Shown here: piece after piece, positions 28,286 to 37,570 of the stretch
Numbering within the stretch: position 1 is the stretch's first letter
How the letters are laid out: every line of letters begins with the position of its first letter
DNA from: Psychrobacillus sp. NEAU-3TGS
GTDB lineage: Bacteria > Bacillota > Bacilli > Bacillales_A > Planococcaceae
Direction of reading: 5' to 3'
Length of the DNA stretch: 64,000 nt
Assembly: GCF_029955155.1 (NCBI RefSeq)
Contig: NZ_JAPNOZ010000004.1
Location: 397,996 to 461,995, forward strand
Notes under the pieces: generated by a model
Told to the model about the DNA's origin: nothing
Seen by the model: the letters and a program-made list of their open reading frames with translations, nothing else
The model's database searches: none
Made by a program: the position numbers and the translations under genes

Positions 28286-29299
28286 ATGAATATGAAACGT
28301 TGGCTTGCTATTTTGGGTGCAGCCGTATTATTAGTCATTTCCCTATTCGTCAATACGATGTCTAGTATATTTTCAAAGGACTGGACTGCTATGTTAGATG
28401 AATTTGCTGCTGTTTCGAGTTCCGAGTTTTTCGAGACGGTATTAGAAGAAGGTAGTATGAACGAACGTATCGCACTATTAACGGTTGATGGGGTTATACA
28501 AGATACTGGGAGTGCTACTTCCCTTTTTGCAACAGAAGGATATAATCATTCTGTGTTTTTACAGCAATTAGAACAAGTAAAAACGGACGACACGGTAAAA
28601 GCAATTGTGCTCCAAGTTAATTCTCCAGGTGGGGGAGTAGTTGAATCAGCAGAAATCTACCGCGAGATTAGGGAAATACAAGAGGAAACAGAAAAACCAA
28701 TTTATGTGTCGATGGGTAGCATGGCAGCATCGGGTGGATATTATATTTCAGCACCAGCTGATAAAATCTTTGTAAATAAGGAAACGATGACAGGATCTAT
28801 CGGGGTCATTATGCAAAGTATTAACTACGGAAAGTTAGCTGAAGAATACGGTGTTGAGTTTGTAACGATTAAATCGGGTCCTTATAAAGACATTATGAGT
28901 CCTACTAGAGAAATGACAGAAGCAGAAAGAAATATGCTGCAAGAAATGTTAAATGATTCATACGAAGATTTTGTAGACATTATTGAACAAGGTCGAAATA
29001 TGACAGAAGCTGAAGTGAAAAAAGTAGCAGATGGTCGTATCGTAAATGGTCGCCAAGCTATTGACGCAGGACTTGCTGACGAAATTGGATTTTTAGATGA
29101 TGCTGTTGCTGCTATTAAAACAGATTACGATTTAGAAAACGCGGAAGTGTTTGAATATGGTTACTCGCAGAGCTTTGGTTCATTATTTGCGATGAAAGCA
29201 CAATCGTTATTAGGGGTGGACATTGAGACGAAGCTAATTGGTAAGTTAATCGCAGATAATAGTGCACCTAAAATGATGTACTTATACGGAAATAATTAA
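28286..29299 (+). CDS. sppA: Signal peptide peptidase SppA
   Basis: 337 aa. Membrane-anchored serine protease that degrades remnant signal peptides; in B. subtilis it also contributes to lantibiotic tolerance. N-terminal anchor (~7-25), then the ClpP-like domain: VNSPGGGVVES, SMGSMAASGGYYISAPAD with nucleophile Ser about 149, and KSGPYKDIMSP with general base Lys about 201. AAAAGGAGGAG is spaced for ATG 28286; the in-frame ATG at 28226 has no such site. Followed 12 bp later by yteJ, as in B. subtilis. Confidence 0.94.
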   Translation: MNMKRWLAILGAAVLLVISLFVNTMSSIFSKDWTAMLDEFAAVSSSEFFETVLEEGSMNERIALLTVDGVIQDTGSATSLFATEGYNHSVFLQQLEQVKTDDTVKAIVLQVNSPGGGVVESAEIYREIREIQEETEKPIYVSMGSMAASGGYYISAPADKIFVNKETMTGSIGVIMQSINYGKLAEEYGVEFVTIKSGPYKDIMSPTREMTEAERNMLQEMLNDSYEDFVDIIEQGRNMTEAEVKKVADGRIVNGRQAIDAGLADEIGFLDDAVAAIKTDYDLENAEVFEYGYSQSFGSLFAMKAQSLLGVDIETKLIGKLIADNSAPKMMYLYGNN

Positions 29300-29311
29300 G
29301 GAGGGGTCTAA

Positions 29312-29893
29312 ATGAGTGAGATTATACAGCCAGATGAACAAAATGTGCAAGAAAAGGCACCAGTGTTCGAGCAAGCGGTCGTAAATCGAACAGAGCAATA
29401 TGAACATAAAGCTGCCGGTTTTTGGATTCGATTTTGGGCTTATACGGTAGATATCCTTATATTATCTTCTGTTGGTATGTTGATCATCAAGCCTGTGTTC
29501 CGACTTTTCTCCTTGGAACTTAATGATCCAGTTTGGTACGCGCCTTTTAGCCTTATTACAGCATTTCTTTTTTATGCGTATTTTGTGCTGATGACTAAAT
29601 TTTGTTCTCAAACAGTTGGGAAAATGATATTTGGTATCCGAGTTATTTCAAAAAATGGAGTTAAACTTACATGGAGTACGGTAATCTTTAGAGAATGGAT
29701 AGGTAGACTTATCTCAACGATTCCTTTGAGTCTACCATATATAGCGGTCGCGTTTACTCCAAAAAAACAAGCAATTCATGATTTTATCGCAGATACGCTA
29801 GTCGTTCATGAAGCAGTTTATGATAAAAAAGAAAAACTGGTACAGGAACATACTTCTGTTGCAAAAGAGTTGCAAGAACAGAATGTATTCTAG
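29312..29893 (+). CDS. yteJ: RDD-family membrane protein YteJ
   Basis: 193 aa with three transmembrane helices in an RDD domain (AGFWIRFWAYTVDILIL, SQTVGKMIFGIRVI, FREWIGRLIS). Charged, soluble N- and C-terminal tails. In B. subtilis SppA and YteJ are co-transcribed and YteJ is reported to inhibit SppA activity; tight spacing (12 bp, AAGGAGGGG before the ATG) supports the same pairing. Confidence 0.9.
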   Translation: MSEIIQPDEQNVQEKAPVFEQAVVNRTEQYEHKAAGFWIRFWAYTVDILILSSVGMLIIKPVFRLFSLELNDPVWYAPFSLITAFLFYAYFVLMTKFCSQTVGKMIFGIRVISKNGVKLTWSTVIFREWIGRLISTIPLSLPYIAVAFTPKKQAIHDFIADTLVVHEAVYDKKEKLVQEHTSVAKELQEQNVF

Positions 29894-29929
29894 TAAGATG
29901 AAGATAATGAAAAAGGAGGCTACATAATT

Positions 29930-30436
29930 ATGGCTCAAGTAACATTTAAAAACAATCCAGTAACTTTAGTTGGTCAAGAAGTAGTAGTTGGAGAGAAAGC
30001 ACCAAACTTTACGGTGTTAGCAAATGATTTATCACCAGTAACGCTACAAGATTCTGCAGGTAAAGTACGTTTAATCAGTGTAGTCCCATCGTTAGATACA
30101 GGTGTTTGTTCAACGCAAACTAACAAATTCAATCAAGCTGCTGCTAGTTTAGGTGATGATGTGGTGATTTTAACAATCTCTGCGGACTTACCATTTGCAC
30201 AAGCACGTTGGTGCGGAGCAAACGCTGCGGACGCTATTCAAACACTTTCTGATCACCGCGATTTTTCATTCGCAGAAGCGTTTGGAGTTGGTATGAAGGA
30301 ATTACGTTTACTAGCTCGTTCTGTATTCGTAGTGGACAAAAATGATGTTGTTACTTATGCGGAATATGTTAGCGAAGGAACAAATCATCCAGACTATGAT
30401 AAAGCATTAGAAGCAGTAAAAGAAGCAACAAAATAA
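29930..30436 (+). CDS. tpx: Thiol peroxidase (atypical 2-Cys peroxiredoxin)
   Basis: 168 aa. Reduces H2O2 and organic peroxides using thioredoxin. Peroxidatic Cys60 in LDTGVCSTQT and resolving Cys95 in RWCGA are both present, with the Thr57 of the active site. AAAAAGGAGG precedes the ATG. Neighbouring ytxK follows after a large hairpin, as in B. subtilis. Confidence 0.96.
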   Translation: MAQVTFKNNPVTLVGQEVVVGEKAPNFTVLANDLSPVTLQDSAGKVRLISVVPSLDTGVCSTQTNKFNQAAASLGDDVVILTISADLPFAQARWCGANAADAIQTLSDHRDFSFAEAFGVGMKELRLLARSVFVVDKNDVVTYAEYVSEGTNHPDYDKALEAVKEATK

Positions 30437-30445
30437 TAAAAAAAC

Positions 30446-30533
30446 AAACCCACTTATTCCATCAATTTTGTCTTGGACAAAGAATTAGCAGGGAGCTTAA
30501 GCTCCCTGCTAATTCTAGTTTAGTGGGTTTTAT
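30446..30533 (+). terminator. Nested terminator between tpx and ytxK with an 18-bp perfect palindrome
   Basis: 30481-30516 is a perfect 36-nt palindrome (18-bp arms, no separate loop). It is nested within an outer pair: AAACCCACT (30446-30454) with AGTGGGTTT (30522-30530), followed by TATTT. The outer arm ends only 16 bp before the ytxK start, so its ribosome site lies immediately after the structure. Confidence 0.75.
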
Positions 30534-30548
30534 TTGAGGGATGTATAT

Positions 30549-31478
30549 ATGCACACAAATGTAGAACAAATTTTTACGTTTATCGATCAAGAAAGCACCT
30601 TTATAGAAGAACAAGAATCAGCTACTTATTTAGAAGGGGTAGTATACGCATTAGAATTGTGGTTAGAACAGAAAAAAGTACCTGCAATAACTAATCCAAC
30701 AAAAGAACAAATTCGAAAAGCGATTCAATTGGCGATTTTAAAAGGAATGAAAGCAAGTTCTCAAGTAAATCATCAAATGACACCAGATGCCATTGGACTG
30801 TTAGTAAGTTATTTTGTCCAAGTAGTAGCAAAGGACAAGAAAGAATTGTCAATTTTGGATGCCGCGTTTGGAACGGGAAATTTACTATATACCGTAATGA
30901 ATGCATTACCTTTTGAGAATCATGCTTACGGTGTAGAAATCGATGAACTATTAATCCAACTGGCAGCTCAAACTGGAGAATTGCTTAATCATGATATTCA
31001 GCTATTCCGTCAAGATGCCTTAAAACCATTATTAATTGATCCCGTCGATATAGTTGTAAGTGATCTACCTGTTGGGTATTATCCAGATGCTGAAACAGCA
31101 CAGGACTATTTTTTGCATAGTACAGAGGAAATGTCTTATGCACATCATTTATTCATCGAACAATCGATGAAGCATGTAAAACCAGGTGGATACTTGTACT
31201 TTTTAGTGCCAAACACTATCTTTGAATCTAAGCAAGCGCCACAGCTTCATAAGTTTATTAAGGAGAACGGATGGATTCAAGCGGTCATTCAATTCCCAAC
31301 TTCGATTTTTAAAACGAAAGGGCAAGAGAAAAGCTTGTTGATTTTGCAAAAGAAAAGCGAAGAATTGAAAGCCCCACGTGAAGTATTACTTGCAAAAGTT
31401 CCGAATATGACCAATAAAGAAGCGATGGAATTGTTTTTCCAAAAAGTGGACATATGGCAAGAAGAAAATGCAAAATAA
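30549..31478 (+). CDS. ytxK: YtxK, N6-adenine-type methyltransferase-like protein
   Basis: 309 aa from ATG 30549, after GAGGG at 8-nt spacing; TTG 30534 in frame is less likely. An N-terminal helical domain is followed by a class I SAM-methyltransferase fold: motif I LDAAFGTGNLL, acidic loop YGVEIDELLIQ, and at motif IV SDLPVGYY in place of the NPPY of DNA N6-adenine methylases. Bacillales YtxK proteins generally look like type I/IIG HsdM relatives without partner subunits. Substrate unknown. In B. subtilis ackA comes next; it is absent here. Confidence 0.8.
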   Translation: MHTNVEQIFTFIDQESTFIEEQESATYLEGVVYALELWLEQKKVPAITNPTKEQIRKAIQLAILKGMKASSQVNHQMTPDAIGLLVSYFVQVVAKDKKELSILDAAFGTGNLLYTVMNALPFENHAYGVEIDELLIQLAAQTGELLNHDIQLFRQDALKPLLIDPVDIVVSDLPVGYYPDAETAQDYFLHSTEEMSYAHHLFIEQSMKHVKPGGYLYFLVPNTIFESKQAPQLHKFIKENGWIQAVIQFPTSIFKTKGQEKSLLILQKKSEELKAPREVLLAKVPNMTNKEAMELFFQKVDIWQEENAK

Positions 31479-31481
31479 GAG

Positions 31482-31504
31482 GGTAGCCCTAAAGCAGGGC
31501 TACC
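31482..31504. terminator. Hairpin between convergent ytxK and uspA
   Basis: GGTAGCCCT (31482-31490) pairs perfectly with AGGGCTACC (31496-31504). There is no long T tract on either side, so it is a weak or incomplete terminator. Confidence 0.5.
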
Positions 31505-31547
31505 TTCTAGCTAATTACGAGTATTTAAAATGTTTGACGTGCTTTTC

Positions 31548-32000
31548 TTAGTCTGGAATTTCTTCCGTACGAACAACCAGTACGTCACATGTTGCAGACC
31601 GTACAATGTACTCAGAAACACTTCCGATTAAAAATCTTTCCATAGCATTAAGACCAGTAGCACCACAAATGATTAAATCTGCTACTACTTTTTTAGCAAG
31701 GTCTTTAGAGATCATCGTTTTAGGAGAACCATATTCAACGATGATATTTACATGTTGAACTCCGCCTGCCTGTGCCTCTGTTTTATAACCTTCTAACAAT
31801 TCTTCTGCAAATGATTGTGCCCGCTCAGCTATAGAACGGTCATAAGCTTCGATGGCAGCAAACGATCTTGTATCAATAATATTAACGAGATTTAATGTCG
31901 CACTGTTTCTTGCTGCGATAGAAACTGACTTTTTAAATGCGTATTCCGCTTCTTTTGAACCGTCTACAGCAACTAGAATTTGTTTATATTTTAATGACAT
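31548..32000 (-). CDS. Universal stress protein UspA family
   Basis: 150 aa single Usp domain. The ATP-binding signature G-2x-G-9x-GS is intact (GATGLNAMERFLIGSVSEYI), preceded by ADLIICG and followed by CDVLVVRT; the N-terminal strand ILVAVDGSKEA is typical. AAGGAGG precedes the ATG. Function of individual Usp proteins is unclear. It occupies the place of ackA in the B. subtilis order. A single-gene unit. Confidence 0.92.
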   Translation of the reverse strand: MSLKYKQILVAVDGSKEAEYAFKKSVSIAARNSATLNLVNIIDTRSFAAIEAYDRSIAERAQSFAEELLEGYKTEAQAGGVQHVNIIVEYGSPKTMISKDLAKKVVADLIICGATGLNAMERFLIGSVSEYIVRSATCDVLVVRTEEIPD

Positions 32001-32378
32001 AATAAAAACCTCCTTATTCTTTATACATATATATTTCGATATTTATTGACATATTCCTGCTTACTTTCATTATTTAATTTTTCGTCAAGTGAACTTAACG
32101 AGTTCTACACCATTACATGGTACTTATCCCTTGGAGATGATGGATTAATTATTCCTGTCTAAGCGTACCAAAAATTAACAAGTGTATAATGAGTTTCTAG
32201 AGCGTTTAATGTGAAATTTTAGTGGTATAATTTAGATAATATAAGTTCGTACTTATATAATTTAAATTATTGAAGCATTATGAATATAGAAATGATAGAA
32301 TGGAATTGTCGAAAGTGATTTATTTGGCTTGTCGAATCATTTATTCAACAATATCGGATTACATAGGGGGATATAGAA
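32001..32378. other. 378-bp intergenic control region between uspA and ald
   Basis: No gene seen. On the plus strand there is TATAAT (32226-32231) without a clear -35 and a short inverted repeat (TATAAGT/ACTTATA, 32240-32257). An 8-bp direct repeat TTGTCGAA occurs at 32306-32313 and 32329-32336, 23 bp apart, ahead of ald. The direct repeat could be a regulator site. Confidence 0.4.
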
Positions 32379-33494
32379 ATGCGAATTGGAATTCCGAAAG
32401 AAACGAAAAACAATGAAAACCGTGTGGCAATGACGCCGGCTGGGGTAGTAAGTTTCACGCATTATAATCATGAAGTATATATTGAAACAGGAGCAGGATT
32501 AGGATCTAGTTTCACCGATCAGGATTATATAGACGCAGGGGCAACCATTGTTCAAACAGCGCAAGAGGCTTGGAACCAAGAAATGGTTATGAAAGTAAAA
32601 GAACCTACACATGCTGAGTTTGATCTTATACGAGAAGAATCTATTCTCTTTACTTATTTACATTTAGCGCCTGAAGATGATTTAACAAGAGTACTTCTAG
32701 AAAAGAAAGTAACTGCTATAGCATACGAAACGGTTCAGCTTCCTAATAATACTCTTCCATTACTGTCACCAATGAGCGAAGTAGCAGGACGTATGTCAAC
32801 TCAAATTGGTGCTCAATATTTAGAACAAATTAATGGTGGTAAAGGAATCTTACTTGGTGGGGTGCCAGGTGTTCCTCGAGCGAAGGTAGCTGTAGTAGGA
32901 GGCGGAATTGCTGGTACAAACGCAGCTAGAGTTGCGTTAGGAATGGGTGCACAAGTGACAATTATTGACCTTAATCCTGATCGTCTTCGTCAATTGGAAG
33001 ATTTGTTTGGTAGCCAAGTACAAACTTTAATCTCTAATCCGTATAATATCGGAGAAGCGGTAAAAGAGGCAGATTTAGTCATTGGCGCAGTTCTTATTCC
33101 AGGAGCAAAAGCACCGAAGCTTGTTTCTGAGGAAATGATTAAATCTATGTCTCCGGGTTCTGTAGTGATTGATATTGCTATTGACCAAGGTGGTATTTTC
33201 GAAACTTCTGACCGTATTACAACACATGATAATCCAACATATGAAAAGCATGGGGTAGTACATTACGCTGTTGCGAATATGCCAGGAGCAGTTCCTAGAA
33301 CATCTACAATGGCTTTGATCAATGCAACAGTACCTTATGCGCTTCAAATAGCAAATAAAGGCTATAAGCAAGCTTGTTTGGATAACCTTGCATTACAAAA
33401 AGGTATTAACACACTAGCAGGTCATGTAACATTTAAAGCAGTTGCTGAAGCACAAGGATTACCTTATGTTGATGTTGCAACTCTTTTGAATTAA
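32379..33494 (+). CDS. ald: Alanine dehydrogenase
   Basis: 371 aa. NAD-dependent reversible deamination of L-alanine to pyruvate, important for alanine use and sporulation in B. subtilis. Family start [20 protein letters not shown] with the substrate residues of that motif, active-site region YLHLAPE, and Rossmann motif [31 protein letters not shown] precedes the ATG. Long upstream region consistent with regulated expression (AdeR in B. subtilis). Confidence 0.97.
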   Translation: MRIGIPKETKNNENRVAMTPAGVVSFTHYNHEVYIETGAGLGSSFTDQDYIDAGATIVQTAQEAWNQEMVMKVKEPTHAEFDLIREESILFTYLHLAPEDDLTRVLLEKKVTAIAYETVQLPNNTLPLLSPMSEVAGRMSTQIGAQYLEQINGGKGILLGGVPGVPRAKVAVVGGGIAGTNAARVALGMGAQVTIIDLNPDRLRQLEDLFGSQVQTLISNPYNIGEAVKEADLVIGAVLIPGAKAPKLVSEEMIKSMSPGSVVIDIAIDQGGIFETSDRITTHDNPTYEKHGVVHYAVANMPGAVPRTSTMALINATVPYALQIANKGYKQACLDNLALQKGINTLAGHVTFKAVAEAQGLPYVDVATLLN

Positions 33495-33508
33495 TAGTAG
33501 GACATACT

Positions 33509-33543
33509 ATCACCCAACTCTGTTTAAAGATTTGGGTGATTTC
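33509..33543 (+). terminator. Weak hairpin after ald
   Basis: ATCACCCA (33509-33516) pairs with TGGGTGAT (33533-33540), followed by TTCTAATTTT. A plausible but weak terminator. Confidence 0.5.
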
Positions 33544-33573
33544 TAATTTTGTGGCAAGATGGAGTGGGTGCAA

Positions 33574-33930
33574 TTGATTTATTTATATATTGGTTTAGCT
33601 GGAGCTTTAGGGGCCATTTCACGTTATTTAGTAGGAATCTTCTTTTATACAAGTTCATCCTTTCCGTTCGCAACATTATTCGTGAATCTAGTTGGTTGTT
33701 ATGTATTAGCTTATTTAAGTTCTAGAATCACTAATTTTTCAATTAAGTTGAAGACTGTAATTGGTACAGGTTTTATAGGTTCTTTTACTACCTTTTCTAC
33801 TTTAAGTGTAGAAACTATCCACTTATTTGAGCAAGGAGAAGTGTTGCTTGCTTTTGTGTATATTCTTGTAAGTATAGTCGGTGGTATTTTCATGAGTAAT
33901 TTAGGTTGGAAAAAAGAGGTGGTCGAATGA
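33574..33930 (+). CDS. crcB: Fluoride channel subunit CrcB/FluC (first of pair)
   Basis: 118 aa from TTG 33574, with GGAG (33561-33564) at 9-nt spacing; ATG 33559 in the same frame lacks a ribosome site. Four transmembrane helices and the Fluc signatures GALGAISRYLVG, TLFVNLVGCYVLAYL and the F-box GTGFIGSFTTFSTLS. Fluc channels are dual-topology dimers exporting F-. When two adjacent genes exist, each usually has fixed opposite topology and they form a heterodimer. Its TGA overlaps the next ATG. Confidence 0.9.
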   Translation: MIYLYIGLAGALGAISRYLVGIFFYTSSSFPFATLFVNLVGCYVLAYLSSRITNFSIKLKTVIGTGFIGSFTTFSTLSVETIHLFEQGEVLLAFVYILVSIVGGIFMSNLGWKKEVVE

Positions 33931-34280
33931 ATGTCTATTATATTCTTGCTGTAGGAGCTGGAGGTTTTTTAGGTGCAATCACTAGATATTATACCTCTCA
34001 GAAGTTGAACAAAACGAAAGAAGATCGTTTACCTCTTGGAACACTTGCAGTTAATCTGATTGGATCTTTTCTCCTTGGGTTCATTTTGAGTGTAGGATTA
34101 AAGGATATTTATACTTTGTTAATTGGAACTGGCTTTCTAGGAGCTTTTACCACTTTTTCTACACTTCATAAAGAGCTGCTCATCCTTCAAAAGTATCCTC
34201 GAAAGTGGTTAATATATTTTGTTATTACTTACAGTGGGGGATTAGTGTTTGCATTTTTAGGATATTTGTTAGGAAAGTAA
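33927..34280 (+). CDS. crcB: Fluoride channel subunit CrcB/FluC (second of pair)
   Basis: 117 aa. Start ATG 33927 overlaps the previous stop as ATGA, with AAGAGGTGG upstream; an earlier in-frame codon at 33906 is unneeded. Signatures GGFLGAITRYY, GTLAVNLIGSFLLGF and GTGFLGAFTTFSTL are intact, so both subunits look functional. I looked for a fluoride (crcB) riboswitch before the pair and did not find one. Confidence 0.9.
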   Translation: MNVYYILAVGAGGFLGAITRYYTSQKLNKTKEDRLPLGTLAVNLIGSFLLGFILSVGLKDIYTLLIGTGFLGAFTTFSTLHKELLILQKYPRKWLIYFVITYSGGLVFAFLGYLLGK

Positions 34281-34306
34281 AAAGCACCCATGGAAGAGTG
34301 CTTTTT
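34279..34306. terminator. Bidirectional terminator between crcB and pepQ
   Basis: AAAAGCAC (34280-34287) pairs with GTGCTTTT (34298-34305), with A and T runs on both sides; it lies between convergent genes. Confidence 0.75.
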
Positions 34307-34308
34307 CA

Positions 34309-35403
34309 TCAAGAAATTATTTGTAATTTTTTCGGGAACTTTGTTAAAACTTCTACGCCGTCTGCTGTTACAACAACGTCATCTTCAATGCGAACACCTG
34401 TTATTTCTGGGTGGTAAATACCAGGTTCAATCGTAAATACCATACCAGTTTCTAATTTCATCTCATTGACACCTGTAATAGATGGGAATTCATGTACAGA
34501 AATTCCAAGCCCATGTCCTAAACGATGAGTGAAATACTCTCCATAGCCTGCGTCTGTAATGACATCCCGAGCTATTTTATCCAGTTCCATCGCAGTAATT
34601 CCTGGTTTTACAGCTTGTACAGCAGCTTCTTCTGCTCGTAGAACTGTTTCATAAATTTCTCGTTTATCAGCTGTTGGTTCACCAAAAGCAACTGTGCGTG
34701 TGATATCTGAGCAATAACCATTATAAACTACTCCAAGATCGAATAAGATAAAGTCGCCTTTTTGAATTTTACGCTCTCCAGGTGTACCATGTGGAGAAGC
34801 AGTTTTTGGTCCGCTTAATACCATTGTATCGAAAGACATTTGAGCAGCGCCTTTTTCTTTCACAGCTAGTTCGATTGCGTTTAATATTTCTAACTCCGTT
34901 TTACCTTCTGCAATTTCTTTACATCCAACTTCAATTGCGAAATCAGCAAGTTCAGCAGCCTTGCGCATATTTTCTAATTCCTCTTCGGACTTTATCACAC
35001 GAAGATCGTTTATTTTCTCATCAATTCTAGAAACTTGTAAGTTGGGAATTCTTTCGATTAAAGCTTCTAATCTTTCTACTGTTAAATGGGCTTTTTCAAC
35101 TGCTAGCGTTGTAATATCTTCTGCTTTTTCTTTCATTGTTTGGACAACAATATCCCATGCGTTATCTGTATCTTGATGTCCAACAATTTGACCTTTCCAG
35201 CCGGAAGCTTTTGCATCTGGGATTTCCATTTGCGGACAAATGATAAACGGCTCTGCTTCTTTAAAAATAGCGACACCAAGTAGTCGTTCATGCGGATTAC
35301 TGCGGAAACCAGTAAAGTAAAATACGTTATCAGGAGTGGTAATGAAGGCTGCTTCCATATTGTTTGTTTGTAAAAAGTTTTGGATTTTTTCGACTTGATT
35401 CAT
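34309..35403 (-). CDS. Xaa-Pro dipeptidase / aminopeptidase P family metallopeptidase
   Basis: 364 aa (M24B). Cleaves the bond before proline in small peptides. N-terminal creatinase-like domain (FYFTGFRSNPHERL), then the pita-bread fold with dinuclear metal ligands: Asp in FDLGVVYNGYCSD and ITRTVAFG, His in HRLGHGLGISVHE, Glu in FTIEPGIY and RIEDDVVVT. Start ATG 35403 after AAGAGGTGTT; the frame is open to 35475 but that extension has no ribosome site. The B. subtilis YkvY/YqhT-type proteins are the closest kind. Confidence 0.9.
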   Translation of the reverse strand: MNQVEKIQNFLQTNNMEAAFITTPDNVFYFTGFRSNPHERLLGVAIFKEAEPFIICPQMEIPDAKASGWKGQIVGHQDTDNAWDIVVQTMKEKAEDITTLAVEKAHLTVERLEALIERIPNLQVSRIDEKINDLRVIKSEEELENMRKAAELADFAIEVGCKEIAEGKTELEILNAIELAVKEKGAAQMSFDTMVLSGPKTASPHGTPGERKIQKGDFILFDLGVVYNGYCSDITRTVAFGEPTADKREIYETVLRAEEAAVQAVKPGITAMELDKIARDVITDAGYGEYFTHRLGHGLGISVHEFPSITGVNEMKLETGMVFTIEPGIYHPEITGVRIEDDVVVTADGVEVLTKFPKKLQIIS

Positions 35404-35515
35404 ACTAACACCTCTTTTATATTTATAAATTAAGGATAGCAGAATAAAGGAATTATCGCATCTACGTAGAATCAATACTTAAGAAGTATAATAATTTTTA
35501 AGGAGAGATGACAAC

Positions 35516-36205
35516 ATGAATATCAGTTATCATGGACATTCAGTAGTAAAAATTCAAACAAATACACATACAATATTAATTGATCCTTTTATAAATGGAA
35601 ATGGACAAACTGATTTAGAGGTTTCGGAAGTAACGGCTGATGTCATTCTATTGACACATGGACATAATGATCATGTAGGGGATACTGTTGAGATTGCGAA
35701 AAGAAGCGATGCGTTAGTAGTTGCACCGTTTGAGCTTGCAGAGTTTATAGAATCTCAAGGTGTTAAAGTGCATGCAATGGGGATAGGTGGTTCCAGAGAA
35801 TTTGAATTTGGTACAGTAAAATTTACACAAGCATTCCATAGCTCCTCATATACGAAGGAAGATGGTCAATCCGTTTATACTGGAATGCCTGCTGGAATAC
35901 TACTTACAGTAGAGGGAGCGACAATCTATCATGCAGGGGATACCTCTTTGTTTGGAGATATGAAGTTAATCGGTGATAGAAATAACATTAAAGTTGCTTT
36001 CCTACCTATTGGAGATAATTTCACAATGGGGCCAGAGGATGCTGCCTATGCTGTGGAATTATTAAAACCAGAAATAGTTGTACCAATTCACTACAATACT
36101 TTCCCACCAATTAAACAGGATCCAAATAAATTCAAGGAACTAGTAAAATCAGCGGAAGTTCAAGTTTTAAATGCAGGAGACAGCGTACAACTGTCACGTG
36201 ATTAG
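35516..36205 (+). CDS. ytkL: Metal-dependent hydrolase YtkL (UPF0173, beta-lactamase fold)
   Basis: 229 aa. Metallo-beta-lactamase fold with HGHNDHVGD (HxHxDH), a later His in AFHSSS, Asp in YHAGDTSLF and His in [10 protein letters not shown]. Physiological substrate unknown. AAGGAGAGATGACAAC precedes the ATG. It precedes ytoI as in B. subtilis. Confidence 0.9.
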   Translation: MNISYHGHSVVKIQTNTHTILIDPFINGNGQTDLEVSEVTADVILLTHGHNDHVGDTVEIAKRSDALVVAPFELAEFIESQGVKVHAMGIGGSREFEFGTVKFTQAFHSSSYTKEDGQSVYTGMPAGILLTVEGATIYHAGDTSLFGDMKLIGDRNNIKVAFLPIGDNFTMGPEDAAYAVELLKPEIVVPIHYNTFPPIKQDPNKFKELVKSAEVQVLNAGDSVQLSRD

Positions 36206-36260
36206 AAAAAAAGGAAAATGTGGTACAATAAACGTATAACAAGCGTTTGGATGTGACTAC

Positions 36261-37568
36261 ATGACGACAAAACACGAACAAATATTAGCGTATATAGAAA
36301 AACTGCCAGTTGGAGATAAAATATCGGTTAGGCAAATTGCAAAAGACTTAATAGTTAGTGAAGGAACTGCCTATCGTGCCATAAAAGAAGCGGAAACTAG
36401 AAGGCTAGTTAGTACAATTGAACGAGTAGGAACTATACGAATAGAGTTAAAGAAAAAAGAGCACTTTGAACGGCTAACTTTCGCAGAAGTTGTAAATATT
36501 GTAGATGGACAAGTATTAGGTGGTAAAACGGGTCTTTATAAAACGTTGAACAAATTTGTAATAGGTGCCATGCAATTAGAAGATATGATGCGATACGTAG
36601 AGCCTGGTAATTTACTCATTGTTGGAAACCGCTTAAAGGTTCATGAAACGGCACTACAGGCAGGAGCGGCAATACTTGTAACAGGGGGCTTTGATGTTCC
36701 AGAGCCTACAAAGAAACTAGCTGATGAATTTGAATTGCCGGTTATCTCAACAAGTTATGACTCATTTACGGTTGCAACGATGATTAATCGTGCAATTGAT
36801 GACCAATTGATCAAAAAAGACGTACTGCTTATTGAGGATATTTATATTCCTTTAGAAAAAACATCATTTCTACGTACTACCGATCATGTAAAGCAATATC
36901 GAGAATTGAATGATGAAACCACACATGGAGGATTTCCAGTGGTGGATAAAGCCAATAAATTAGTTGGAATTGTCACAGCTAGAGATGTAATTGGAAAAGA
37001 AAATCATGAACTAATAGAAAAAGTTATGACGAGAACACCAATATCTATTACGATGAAAACAAGTGTAGCCTCGGCAAGTCACCGGATGATTTGGGAAGGA
37101 ATCGATTTGTTGCCAGTTGTTGGCGATAACAACAACCTAGAAGGGGTTATCAGCAGACAGGACGTATTAAAAGCCTTGCAAGCAGCGTCTAGGCAACCTC
37201 AAAACGGAGAAACTATTGATGATATTGTGAAACAACAAATAAAAGCAATTTCATCAGAGGAATTTATCTTTGAATTTGAAGTAACCCCTCAAATGACCGA
37301 TCATTTTGGTGCTATGTCTTACGGAGCATTTACGATACTAGTCACGGAGACAGGATCTCAAACGTTGAAAATTCGAAAACGTGGAGAAAGTGTTGTCGAG
37401 AATATGACGATTTATTATACGAAGCCAATCCAATTAGAGAGTATACTTCGAGTACATGCTCGCGTTTTAGAAATGAGTAGAAAAGTGGCAAAAATGGATC
37501 TAGAAGTTTTCAACGAAAAACAATTAGTAGGAAAAGCAATGGTTACGTATCAGTTATTGGAGAGATAA
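36261..37568 (+). CDS. ytoI: YtoI, winged HTH - DRTGG - CBS pair - hotdog thioesterase fusion
   Basis: 435 aa multidomain protein. Residues 1-65 are a GntR/MarR-like winged helix (VRQIAKDLIVSEGTAYRAIKEAE), ~75-185 a DRTGG domain (GNRLKVHETALQAGAAILVTGG), ~195-315 two CBS repeats (GFPVVDKANKLVGIVTARDVIG), and ~325-435 a hotdog domain (DHFGAMSYGAFTILVTE). The order suggests a nucleotide-sensing transcription factor with an acyl-thioester-binding end, but its role is not established. The ribosome site is weak (TTGGATGTGA). Repeat copy B starts directly after the stop. Confidence 0.88.
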   Translation: MTTKHEQILAYIEKLPVGDKISVRQIAKDLIVSEGTAYRAIKEAETRRLVSTIERVGTIRIELKKKEHFERLTFAEVVNIVDGQVLGGKTGLYKTLNKFVIGAMQLEDMMRYVEPGNLLIVGNRLKVHETALQAGAAILVTGGFDVPEPTKKLADEFELPVISTSYDSFTVATMINRAIDDQLIKKDVLLIEDIYIPLEKTSFLRTTDHVKQYRELNDETTHGGFPVVDKANKLVGIVTARDVIGKENHELIEKVMTRTPISITMKTSVASASHRMIWEGIDLLPVVGDNNNLEGVISRQDVLKALQAASRQPQNGETIDDIVKQQIKAISSEEFIFEFEVTPQMTDHFGAMSYGAFTILVTETGSQTLKIRKRGESVVENMTIYYTKPIQLESILRVHARVLEMSRKVAKMDLEVFNEKQLVGKAMVTYQLLER

Positions 37569-37570
37569 AG

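Noticed and set aside
33495-33573. Fluoride riboswitch ahead of the crcB pair
   Set aside because: The short region lacks the conserved pseudoknot elements; only a weak ald terminator is visible.
36240-36255. cre-like sequence AACAAGCGTTTGGA before ytoI
   Set aside because: First half does not match TGWAA and the second half is poor.
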